A stretch of 64,000 nt of DNA from assembly GCF_037325665.1 (NCBI RefSeq), contig NC_090252.1, positions 54,067,591-54,131,590 of the forward strand, given 5' to 3'. This DNA is from Littorina saxatilis. Taxonomy: Eukaryota > Mollusca > Gastropoda > Littorinimorpha > Littorinidae. Shown piece after piece: positions 38,894 to 48,799 of this stretch (its first letter is position 1; the number at the start of each line of letters is the position of its first letter). The position numbers were made by a program, and so were the translations under genes. Under the pieces are notes generated by a model that was given only the letters and a program-made list of their open reading frames with translations, searched no databases and was not told the origin of the DNA.

Positions 38894-40804
38894 ATGGCCG
38901 ACAATGCGGACGGGAAGAGGTCAACATCTAAACATGTAGCTGCTTCGCCCTCTCCTGTTAAGAAAAGTTCTAGAAGTTCTAGAAGTTCTAAATCGCACGG
39001 CGATACGCCCGTGTCTCTTTCGGGTTCAGAATCCAAAAAATGTAGTGATGTTGTTGTTGGCGTGCCCGGAGTTTCCGGTTCGTCGGCTAAACCTACGGAG
39101 AAGCCCGTGCTCGGGGTTAAGCATGTTGTAGGGGATGTCTCGCCTGTAGGTTCTGGGCTTGCATCTGCGGATTTTGCTTCTTTGCTTTTGACATTAAGCT
39201 CACAGGTTTCGGCCTTAGCGGCTGAAGTTTCGTCAACTAAGGCGGAGCTACGTGCGCTGCCGGCAGGTGTCGGGGGTACGTCGTCGCTGGCCAGTGTGCG
39301 TTTGCCTCCCTCTGCTACTGTTACGAGGGCGGACGTGCATGCGTCTCAGGATGGGATCTCTCAGGCTCCTGTTGGGTCTCCGGCCGGTGTCCGTTCTTCT
39401 TCACAAGGTATGTGTACTCCACGTGAGCGTTGTCTTGAGGGAGTAGCCTCGGGTCTAATCCCAGGTGAAAGTTCTGAAACACTGGCTGATATCCACCGCT
39501 TAGTCGGGGTGTCAGTGGGTGCTAAGGGCCCTGACAAGCGAACAGATGTTCCTATTCTTCCCGCCTCGTCAGTAGACTGTGGTCAGGTTGAAAGGCATCT
39601 GCTTCCGCCCAGGGGGCAGGAAGTTGGTGGTAGTATGGCTGGCTCTGGACTTGACTCTGTTAGTCAGTACGGGGACCAGCCTCCGGAGTGCACGGAAGGG
39701 CACGAAGACTACCTGGATGACGGTGCCGCCTCTCAGGCTGAAGGTGCTGGATTCTTTTTGCCACGGCAGCTGCCAGATGCGGTGGCTCTGGCGGCTGGAG
39801 TGGCTTCGAAATATCTCGAGGAGGAGGTGGCGGTGAACAAATCTCAGTTTGTCCATCCTCCTTCTGCCTTAGGGGATTTCAGGAGTGCTAAGGAACCGAA
39901 AAGTTCGTTCCGATTCCGGGAGTCCCCCTCTGTGGCGGTCGAGATGTCGAAGGTTTTTGCGAAAGGTCGAGCTATGTCCGATGCCTTTCCGCTGTTGTCA
40001 CAGCATGGGGAGGCGCCGGAGGTGGTGGGCCCCTGGTTGGCTAAAGCGGGACAACACGTTCCTTGTTCTGCGCTCTCAAAGAGCTCTAAACTGTTGGTTC
40101 GTCCCGTCGCTCTACTTGACTCTTTTGCTTTGCCGAGATCAGTTCTACCGGTGACTCCGGAACTGCTTTCTCTGCGGGAGGACGGGTATGCCAGGGATAG
40201 AGTAGTCCCTTACACGGAGTCTGCTCTTCAGGCTTTGGAGGAGACGGGTAGATCTCTGCTCGAGTTGGGTTCCGTCTCTAGTTCTCTCCAACGCTCTTTG
40301 TCTAGGTCTATCGCTTCATCGTTAGACCCGTTTGAGTTCCGTTACGACGCCTCCCAGGAGGATGTGACAACTCTGTTGGCGACGCTTGCCAGGGTCTCTC
40401 AGGAACAATTGAGCTTGTCAGCCAGGCTTTACGGGCATGCTGTGCATTCCCGCAGAACTGCCTTTTTGGCGGGTTCAAAGATCCGAGACAGGGGTACCAT
40501 TGACAGACTTAAGGTATCTCCTTTTACGGAAGGGTCGCTGCTGGGTGCTTCCTCTTTGGACGCTTTGCAGAAGGAAACCCAGGACGCTAGGGATCTGGCT
40601 ATTGCAAGGATTGCTCACCACGGCTTTCAGAAGGTTCAGAGCAAGCCTACCTCTCAGAATAAGGCTCAGCCTTCTTCGTCTGGGGGGGGCAAGATGCAAA
40701 ATCAGTCCACCTCTTTTCGGGGTAGGGGGCGAGGCGCGCCTTACCAGAAGAGAGGCTCCTTTGGGGGTTCTCGGGGGTCGGGGCACAAGCCTCACCCCCA
40801 ATGA
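38894..40804 (+). CDS. DIRS gag-like ORF
   Basis: 636 residues. The N-terminus is Ser/Lys-rich (SPSPVKKSSRSSRSSKS), the middle is low in recognisable motifs, and the C-terminus is Gly/Arg-rich (FRGRGRGAPYQKRGSFGG), which fits nucleic-acid binding. Its position and size fit the first ORF of DIRS elements. It slightly overlaps the polymerase region. Treated as part of a fossil. Confidence 0.75.
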   Translation: MADNADGKRSTSKHVAASPSPVKKSSRSSRSSKSHGDTPVSLSGSESKKCSDVVVGVPGVSGSSAKPTEKPVLGVKHVVGDVSPVGSGLASADFASLLLTLSSQVSALAAEVSSTKAELRALPAGVGGTSSLASVRLPPSATVTRADVHASQDGISQAPVGSPAGVRSSSQGMCTPRERCLEGVASGLIPGESSETLADIHRLVGVSVGAKGPDKRTDVPILPASSVDCGQVERHLLPPRGQEVGGSMAGSGLDSVSQYGDQPPECTEGHEDYLDDGAASQAEGAGFFLPRQLPDAVALAAGVASKYLEEEVAVNKSQFVHPPSALGDFRSAKEPKSSFRFRESPSVAVEMSKVFAKGRAMSDAFPLLSQHGEAPEVVGPWLAKAGQHVPCSALSKSSKLLVRPVALLDSFALPRSVLPVTPELLSLREDGYARDRVVPYTESALQALEETGRSLLELGSVSSSLQRSLSRSIASSLDPFEFRYDASQEDVTTLLATLARVSQEQLSLSARLYGHAVHSRRTAFLAGSKIRDRGTIDRLKVSPFTEGSLLGASSLDALQKETQDARDLAIARIAHHGFQKVQSKPTSQNKAQPSSSGGGKMQNQSTSFRGRGRGAPYQKRGSFGGSRGSGHKPHPQ

Positions 40805-42738
40805 GGGTCTCCCGAGCCACTATTCCCAGTAACCCCCGCCTTGGTGGCGGCGGGTGGCCCCTCCAGGGCCTTGGCCGCCTGGACACGCCTGGTGTCCAGC
40901 CGGTGGATTTTGGGAATAGTGCGTTCGGGATTCCGTCTCCTCTGGGCAGAGGGGAAGGCACCTCTGTCCAGGATACCTCCGCCTTTCAGATATCCCGTAG
41001 ACCCGGAAGCCAAGTCAGCCGTTCATGCGGAGGTGGCTTCCCTACTCCTGAAGGGTGCGATAGAGGAAGTTCGAGATCGAGAGTCCCTCGGCTTTTACGG
41101 CAGGCTGTTCGTGGTGCCCAAAGCCTCAGGGGCATGGAGGCCTGTTTTGGACCTGTCCACCCTGAACAAATACCTACGGGTAGTCAAGTTTGTCATGGAG
41201 ACTCCACTCTCTGTAAGGGAAGCTCTGCGTCCGGGAGATTGGGCCACGTCGGTGGATCTCACCGACGCATATTTCCATGTGCTCATGCATGTTCAAGACA
41301 GGAAATGGCTGCGCTTTCTGTGGGGCGAGAAAGTGTTTCAATTTCGGGCACTCCCCTTCGGGCTTTCCCTGGCCCCCTGGATCTTCACGCTGGTCGTTCG
41401 CCAGCTTTGCTCCCTTGTCAGACAAGAGGGGGTACGCCTACGGGCGTATTTAGACGATTGGTTGAATCTGCATCAGGATCAGTACATGTGCAGAACTCAG
41501 ACTGCGAGGGCTTTACAGTCAATCTAGGGAAGTCAGAGTTAGAACCATCCCAACGCTTCACTTACCTGGGCATGGATTTCGATACGGTGGAGTGGTTAGT
41601 CCGTCCCTCTCAAAAGAGGGTGGACAAGCTTCAGAACTTGGTTCGCTTGTTGAAAGGAAAGAATGTGTCCACGGCCCGGGAGTTGTCCTCCCTACTGGGG
41701 CAGATGGAATCGATGGCTCCCCTTGTGCCTCTAGGCAGGGTCCACAAGAGGCCGTTTCAGGCGGCTTTGAGGAGGCAGTGGGACCAAGCCTCTCAGGGCT
41801 GGAATGTTCGCATAGGACTGGGGAGTTGGTTCAGCAACACTATAAGTGTTTGGCTGCTCCCCTGGGTCTCTCAGGGTGTTCCGATCGTTCCTCCGGCGCC
41901 GGAGAACATTCTAGTTACAGATGCATCCATGACAGGCTGGGGTGCTCATCTGGCCGATCAGACAGCCTCCGGTCTGTGGGATCTCTCCCTAGCTCCTCAG
42001 CACATAAACGTGCTGGAGCTGGAGGCTGTGTCTCTGGGTTTACGGGCTTTCCTGCCGCTTCTGGGGGGCAGTCATGTTCAAGTCCACACGGACAATACGA
42101 CTGTGGCCGCTTACATAAATCGGCAGGGGGGCACACGCTCGCAGAAGCTGTCGGAGAGCGCTTGCCGTCTGTTGGTTTGGTGCAGCTCGCACAACATACT
42201 TCTCTCAGCGAAGTACCTGAAGGGCACGCTCAATGTTTTGGCGGATGCCCTCAGTCGGGGGGACAAGGTTCTGCATTCAGAATGGACCCTCTCCCACCAG
42301 GCGTTGGACCGTCTTTGGGTTCAAGTAGACAAGCCTTGCATAGATCTGTTTGCAACGAGATTCTCCACCAGGCTTCCCCTTTTCGTCTCACCGTTCCCGG
42401 ACCCTCTGGCGTGGGCGGTGAACGCGTTGGATCTGGATTGGACAAATCTGCAGGCTTACGCTTTTCCTCCGTTTTGCCTGCTAGGGAAGGTGGTAAGAAA
42501 AGTGGATCTGGAAAAACCAGCGCTGGTGCTGGTTGCTCCTCTTTGGCCCAGCCAGCACTGGTATCCAGACCTTCTGCGGCTGGCAGTGCGCCCACCCATT
42601 CCTCTAGGCGTTCGAAGGGGCGACCTGTTGCAGCCCAGGTCAGGGGTCCCGCACGAGAATCCGCAAGCGTTGCAGCTTCACGGCTGGATTCTGTCAGAAT
42701 CGCTCTGCGTCGTGCCGGGGCCTCGGCCACAACTCTGA
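40801..42738 (+). mobile_element. DIRS reverse transcriptase/RNase H region
   Basis: Reverse transcriptase motifs are present, including LPFGLSLAPWIF and the YLDDWL box typical of DIRS. An RNase H-like domain follows (LVTDASMTGWGAHL, VHTDNTTVAAYINRQGG, NVLADALSRG). The order RT then RNase H then recombinase is that of DIRS. Treated as a fossil region; no reading is proposed. Confidence 0.88.
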
Positions 42739-43769
42739 AACTGGTACAGAAAGCACACAGAGACTCAACTAGCTCCGTTTACTCTTCTCATTGGGCTGCA
42801 TGGGCCAAGTGGTGCTCTGAGAATAAGGTTCAACATCTTTCCCCAAGGTCCATGGAGGTAGCCAACCACCTCTCTTGGTTGGCTAGTAGGGGGGTCTCTC
42901 CTTCTTCACTGCGAGTTAGAAGGTCTGCGATTTCTTCCACTCTTAGACAGCTCGGTCGCAAGATCAATCTTGACGGTGTCATTTCAAGCGTGCTTAAGGG
43001 AGCTGCCCTTGACGCAGCTCTCTCGAGATCACAGCTCCCTGCCTGGGATCTGTTTGTGGTTCTCTGTTTCCTTGCATCGGAGGATTTTGAGCCTCTCCGG
43101 TTGGCTAGTTTACCTAATTTGACGAGAAAAACTCTGTTTTTGGTCTTGCTTGCCACGGCTAGGAGGGGTAGCGAGGTGCACGCTCTTTCTGGTCTCGCTA
43201 AAGATATTTCCCTGGAGAGGGATGGCTCCTACTCTTTGAGATTTACGTCTAATTTTCTCGCTAAAAATCAAAAGCCCGGTCAGGCTTCGCCTTGCATTCG
43301 TATTCCTCCCTTGAGCGATATACTCGCTCCTGGAGACCCCGATCTGTCAAATTGTCCTGTCAGGGCGTTAAGCAGCTACCTGTCTAGGTCTTCGCCGATT
43401 CGCTCGGAAACTCAGAAATTATTGTTTATATCCCTCAACACTGTGCGGGCGAAGGATATCTCGAAGGTCACCTTGACTAAATGGGTTTCACTGACCATTA
43501 AGCAAGCGTATGGATGGTGGCAACGCCAGTCTGGCGAGGTCAGGGCGGTGCTTCCTCTTACGTCAGCCAGGACGCACGAAGCGAGGGCTTGGGCGTCTTC
43601 TGTGGCCGTGCTTCGCTCAGGGCGCCTATCAGAGGTCCTGGCGGCGGCTTATTGGAAATCTGAGGACGTGTTCATCAATTTTTATTTGAGAGACATTGCG
43701 GCAAGGCGGCAAGATGGCAGTGCGGCTTTGCCTGCTCTCGTGGCTGCAGGGCAGGTCCTGCGGTCTTAA
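42650..43769 (+). mobile_element. DIRS tyrosine recombinase region
   Basis: A phage-integrase-like domain with an N-terminal SAM-like part (SSVYSSHWAAWAKWC) and a catalytic part (ATARRGSEVHALS; SARTHEARAWASS). It ends at 43769 and overlaps the end of the polymerase region, as is known for this family. The recombinase replaces an integrase and inserts circular DNA. Confidence 0.85.
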
Positions 43770-43803
43770 GTTGGTAAGTACCCTCCTCCTATAGTAGCAA
43801 TCT

Positions 43804-43892
43804 GCTATATGTGAGTTGGGTAAGATATGTAATTTAATAAAAAATTTTAGTAATAAATTTTCATTTGATTAATATACTTACCCAACTCACAT
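43804..43892. repeat. DIRS internal complementary region
   Basis: It reads ctatatgtgagttgggtaag then atatgtaatttaat, the complement of the left end, followed by aaaattttagtaataaat and ttacccaactcacat, the complement of the right end. It represents the joined element ends and is used as a template in DIRS circle formation. Confidence 0.9.
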
Positions 43893-43962
43893 CGTTTATT
43901 CCCTCCCGCCTCCCCGCTGTGGGGGGTATGGGGGTCTAAAAAAGTAGTGAGTTGGGCTTCGT

Positions 43963-44148
43963 GTAGAATGACAAGATGGCGGCATATGCGCGCGCATATG
44001 GAAGGCAGCCTCCCTTACGGGCTGGCCTGGATACCCTTACGGGTCTCGGTCACTCTTTTTTAGAGGCGTCTTCCTTGTTGCTAAGGGGACGCGTACAGCG
44101 GTATCAGCACTGAACTATGGGTTAATTGCTATATGTGAGTTGGGTAAG
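43963..44148. repeat. DIRS right inverted terminal repeat
   Basis: 186 bp, the inverted partner of 38475-38660. The outer right extension (to 44185) differs from the left extension. Confidence 0.93.
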
Positions 44149-44498
44149 TATATTAATCAAATGAAAATTTATTACTAAAATTTTTAATTTTGTGTAAACG
44201 ATAGTAAACACCAGCCCTATCTGTCCTGGCTTTTCACACACCATAAGAGCATCCTTCCAGTTGAAGACATACTAAAAATTAACAGCCTGGTTGCTTGCTA
44301 TGCAGAGGTGGGTGTTTTTTTAGAATTATTTTTTGCAGATGTCAGTATCGAGTAACAAAACTAATTTGCAAAACAAACAAACAATCAAATAACCAAAGGG
44401 AAGTTAGCGCTCAAAATGCATACGATATGTGTAATGGAGTAAGCAAGAGTTGTACGAAAGAGAAAAAAAATTATACGCGCTCTAAATGCATACGATAT

Positions 44499-44751
44499 GT
44501 GACCCTCCACCACGAAATGAGTCGCATGTCACCTCGCGCGGTTCTGTGCTAGGCTTAATATAAGTCCGGGGAGTGTCTGGTAACAGTGTGAGGGTCACCT
44601 TAGTCACAGGCTTATAACTCAAACAGTTTTCACTCTTTTCTAAAACGGTTTTCACCACTGGATAGAGCATAAAAAAAACTCTTTAGGAAAATGTAAAAAT
44701 ATGAAAATCATGCAAAGGTGACATGCGAATCATTCCGTTGTGGAGGGTCAC
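44499..44751. mobile_element. MITE, gtgaccctcc family
   Basis: A 253 bp element with inverted ends gtgaccctccaccacgaaat and ttccgttgtggagggtcac. The flanks end and begin with atat. The sequence around the insertion (gcatacgatat and gtgtaatggagtaag) also occurs uninterrupted at 44418-44447, giving an empty-site paralogue. Confidence 0.85.
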
Positions 44752-44984
44752 ATATATGTGTAATGGAGTAAGCGAGAGTTATACGGAAAAAAATCAAAAA
44801 TCAAAATTATACAGCGCACAGAAAGAAGCCAGGCTGCAGGATGTGTGTCTATAGTGTCCAAATGGATCATGTATATCTAATGTCTAAGAAATAAATGGAT
44901 CAATTGTAAATAACAAGCTGGTTTACACAAGAAGAAAGATGTCTTCCATCAACAGTGAAATATAAGTTTATAAAAATGTTATGC

Positions 44985-45245
44985 TTCATCCTGTGCGAGA
45001 CCCCCAGGATGTCGTAAGAGGGGACTAACGGATTCTGTTTCTCTTTTTACCCTTGTTAAGTGTTTCTTGTATAGAATATAGACAATTTTTGTAAAGATTT
45101 TAGTCAAGCAGTATGTAAGAAATGTTAAGTCCTTTGTACTGGAAACTTGCATTCTCCCAGTAAGGTAATACATTGTACTACGTTGCAAGCCCCTGGAGCA
45201 AATTTTTGATAAGTGCTTTTGTGAACAAGAAACAATTAACAAGTC
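44985..45245 (+). repeat. SINE, cccgcggg family, partial copy
   Basis: It begins within the family at ccccaggatgtcgtaagagg and runs to gaacaagaaacaattaacaa. It lacks the cccgcggg head and the A-rich tail because the next copy starts there. Confidence 0.8.
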
Positions 45246-45615
45246 CCCCCGCGGGTTAGGGGGAAGAATTTACCCGATACTCCCCAGCATGTCGTAAGAG
45301 GCGACTAACGGATTCTGTTTCTCCTTTTACCCTTGTTAAGTGTATTTTGTATAGAATATAGTCAATGTTTGTAAAGATTTAAGTCAAGCAGTATGTAAGA
45401 AATGTTAAGTCCTTTGTACTGGAAACTTGCATTCTCCCAGTAAGGTCATATATTGTACTACGTTGCAAGCCCCTGGAGCAATTTTTTGATTAGTGCTTTT
45501 GTGAACAAGAAACGATTAACAAGAGGCTCTATCCCATCTCCCCCCTTTCCCACGTCGCGATATAACCTTCGTGGTTGAAAACGACGTTAAACACCAAATA
45601 AAGAAAGAAAGACAA
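45246..45615 (+). mobile_element. SINE, cccgcggg family, copy in tandem
   Basis: A full-length copy with the cccccgcgggttaggggg head and an aaataaagaaagaaag tail, inserted against or within the preceding copy. Confidence 0.85.
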
Positions 45616-45826
45616 TTAACAAGTGGCTCTATCCTATCTCCCCGTCGCGATATAACCTTCGTGGTTGAAAACAACGTTAAACACCAAATAAAAAAAGAAA
45701 GAAAGTGCTTTTGTGAACAAGAAACAATTGACAAGTGGCTCTATCCCATCTCCCCCCTTTCCCCGTCGCGATATAACCTTCGTGGTTGAAAACGACGTTA
45801 AACACCAAATAAAGAAAGAAAGAAAT
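45616..45826 (+). repeat. Two extra SINE tail units
   Basis: The last ~100 bp (aattaacaagtggctctatc, gcgatataaccttcgtgg, aaataaagaaag) repeat twice more. Three tails therefore follow one head. Confidence 0.85.
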
Positions 45827-45916
45827 CCTGTGCCAGACTATGACGTTGGCTTTATACACATGGGCATTGACTGTCGAGGGCAGTAATGTAAGCTGATTGA
45901 ATGTCTTCTGATATAT

Positions 45917-46247
45917 CAGGGGTGGGACTTTTCCTCGAATCCGCGGATTTCCGCGGACACAACTTATGAATTCCGCTGGATTAATCTACTTTTAATCGTC
46001 CCATTTCATCACAGGATCTATAACTTGTTGACTGAATGATATGGAGAGAAGTGAAGATGGAACAGAACACTGGAGGCTTGAGAGAGGAAAATGTATTTTG
46101 TACCTGATTGAATTTTAGTCTCAGAATGCACCAGATTGTACAGATTTTAATGTCCCATTTAAACAAAATTCGGGGGAGCATGCCCCCGAACCCCCCAAGA
46201 AAAAATGGATTTCCTCGTTTTTTTATCACAAGAGAGTCCCACCCCTG
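45917..46247. mobile_element. MITE, caggggtggga family, copy 2
   Basis: Ends are caggggtgggact and gagtcccacccctg. Internal tttccgcggacacaactt matches 27503-28001. No clean target duplication is seen. Confidence 0.8.
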
Positions 46248-46560
46248 TCTGTGCAGATGGATTTCTGATGGTAAGTTTGGGTTCAGGATGGTTTATAAGT
46301 TTGTTGATGCTCTTGTGTACAATTTATTTATGTATTTTGTACCTGATTGAATTTTAGTCTCAGAATGCACCAGATTGTACAGATTTTAATGTCCCATGAA
46401 ATTCGGGGGAGCATGCCCCCAAACCCCCCAAGAAAAAATGGATTTCCTCGTTTTTTTATCACAAGAGAGTCCCACCCCTGTCTATGCAGATGGATTTCTG
46501 ATGGTAAGTTTGGGGTCAGGATGGTTTATAAGTTTGTTGATGCTCTTGTGTACAAGTTAT
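46091..46560. repeat. ~240 bp tandem duplication including the MITE right half
   Basis: tgtattttgtacctgattg recurs at 46091 and 46331 with the following ~230 bp, so the right end of the MITE and its flank are doubled. Confidence 0.85.
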
Positions 46561-46794
46561 TTATGTATCTGTATTTTGTGTCTGTTTTTTTCTGTTGGGA
46601 GAAAAAGATACGGATCTTGCTTAAATAAACATGCATTTACAGAATTTGCTAAACAATGTCTTTGTTTTTTCACATTTTGTTGAAGTGAATGTGGTTGCCT
46701 GCTTCCATGTACACATAACAATGCTTTATACATTCACATCCACAGGGTTCGTACAGTTTTTTTGTTCTAAAATTCAAGGACTTTCAAGACCTTC

Positions 46795-47085
46795 TGAAGA
46801 TAGAGCCACTTGTCAATTGTTTCTTGTTCACAAAAGCACTAATAAAAAAAATTGCTCCAGGGGCTTGCAACGTAGTACAATATATGACCTTACTGGGAGA
46901 ATGCAAGTTTCCAGTACAAAGGACTTAACATTTCTTACATACTGCTTGACTAAAATCTTTACAAACATTGACTATATTCTATACAAGAAACACTTAACAA
47001 GGGAGAAACAGAATCCGTTAGTCGCCTCTTACGACATGCTGGGGAGCATCGGGTAAATTCTTCCCCTTAACCCGCGGGGGGTGAG
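46795..47085 (-). mobile_element. SINE, cccgcggg family, reversed copy
   Basis: On the - strand it starts ccccgcgggttaagggg near 47083 and runs to gaacaagaaacaattgac near 46812. The A-rich tail is missing. Confidence 0.8.
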
Positions 47086-47086
47086 G

Positions 47087-48568
47087 CATTCACGTGAAGG
47101 GGCAGGACTGAGGAGGGAGAGGCAGAGAGAGAGATCTGTTTTAAATGAGACGAGGTCTTGATGGGGATAATTTACACTTTCAAAAGAGAAAATGTGAGAA
47201 AATAATGTCTGAAAAGAAAGGTCTCGTGAATTCGAGACCGGAGGTTCCACTGGATACTGCGAGTTACAACATAATGATAAATAATGCATGTGCACTCACA
47301 CAAATGCATGCGTACATTCACAAACACGCCCCCACACTCGGATTCACACACACACACACACAAATAGCCTTCCACAAGAACATTGTGAACTTTGTGTTTA
47401 TTTACTGTTTCGTATTTTACACAGTTACATACAGAGAACACAAGTACACCTACATATATCTAAACCTGACACAAGTCCAAGAGATAGAAATAGAGAGATG
47501 ATTTTTTTTATATCATGGATGATTTTACACATGCACCAGCCAAACTTGCATCGCTCGCACCGCAAAATGGACACACAGCAACAACAAAAACGAGGTCTGG
47601 CTGACAAGACTTCTCACGTGGAAACAGCACAAAATGAACAAAGGATGCATATCAAATCTATGAAATGTAGTCAAGATTGGAACACTCAGCCTCTGTGTGT
47701 GAGGCATGCACATTATCCAGCGAATGTTCTTCAAGACTAGAGCTTCCAAAGTAATGTCGTTGCAGGTATCATCTGAAATGTTTGACAAAAGCGTGAAGCC
47801 TTGTTACAGAGTGGTCAATAACGGTGAAATTGTCTTGTCGCTACAGCTTCTGCTCTGCTGTTGGCCGTTTTTTCTGGTATCAGCGAAACGCAATGTTTAA
47901 AATCGATAAAACTGAAGGTCAACATGAAAAAGAACCAAAGACTGTGTCTTGATACTTGATCTTTCCCAGACAATATCCCAGGTCCCAAGTCCTTATCTTG
48001 ATGAAAATACATGGGTTCAAGTTCAACTGTGGTCACTGGAAACATTCCAAAGGCTAAAGGTCAAATTGTCACTGACAGGTCATGGCCATGTTCAGTTACA
48101 AGTTCAACCCTACTCACTGGAAACAGCTTAACGTTTAATTCTTACCACAGTTCGGGGGTTTTAGGGCATATATATTTTACAGTGCTGTTGGTGCCTACTT
48201 GCCGAGTGGCTATCTGGGGTCATATTCTAAATGAAATATAGAAAGTTATATATCAAATGAAAGGAAAATGAATAAGCTTTTCATATTTGCAAAGAGAATT
48301 GTGCTATCTTTAAAGGTAAAAAAGGTTATGGGGGTGACAACATGATTTTTGTTGAAATTTGTACGCCCATTTTTTGGAACACGTGACAAACACAAAAGAC
48401 ATTTTTTTTGTGTTCAGTTTATTTTAGATATGCTGCTAACTAGTCTGTTTTGGCATTCATTTTACATAACATAGCAAAGTTTTATTGAGTTTTGCTGATA
48501 AACAAAAAAGTTATTGTCACACCCCCACCCAAATTTCAAAGTTGGACGTTTCATGACATATGCATGCC
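47087..48568. other. No gene seen
   Basis: AT-rich sequence with a CA microsatellite (47344-47363). Short frames lack recognisable domains. It could be intergenic or distal GSK3 3' sequence. Confidence 0.5.
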
Positions 48569-48799
48569 TAAGGCAAAAAAAAAAAAAAAAGGCTGTTTAC
48601 GGTATCCCGTCGGACCCTATTTTTTCGCGCGACCCTAGACTTTTTTTTGGCATTTGGGGAAAAAAGAGAGAAAAAAAAAAGTAACCTAAAAAAATGTTTG
48701 GAATTTTTTGGAATTTTTTTTTTTTTAAAAAGTCCCGACCTACCGACCCTATTTTTTTGGCCTATGTTACCGTTAACAGACTTTTTTTTGTGTGCCTAA
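48569..48799. mobile_element. MITE, gtctgttt family, copy 3
   Basis: Ends carry ggctgtttacggtatcc and gttaccgttaacagac outside poly-A/T runs. Inner ggaccctattttttcgcg matches copies 2 and 4. Confidence 0.85.

Larger units (their letters stand above)
38461..44185 (+). mobile_element. DIRS-type retrotransposon (YR retroelement)
   Basis: A 5.7 kb element with inverted terminal repeats (38475-38660 and 43963-44148), unlike-ended extensions beyond them, and an internal complementary region (about 43804-43892) that matches both outer ends joined. This layout is the hallmark of DIRS elements. Parts in order: gag-like ORF, reverse transcriptase/RNase H region, tyrosine recombinase. It looks nearly whole and young; the polymerase region looks broken by about one break. 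DIRS elements integrate by recombinase and leave no target duplication; none is seen. Confidence 0.93.

Noticed and set aside
46631-47056. 141-residue frame on the + strand
   Set aside because: Most of it is a reversed SINE copy.
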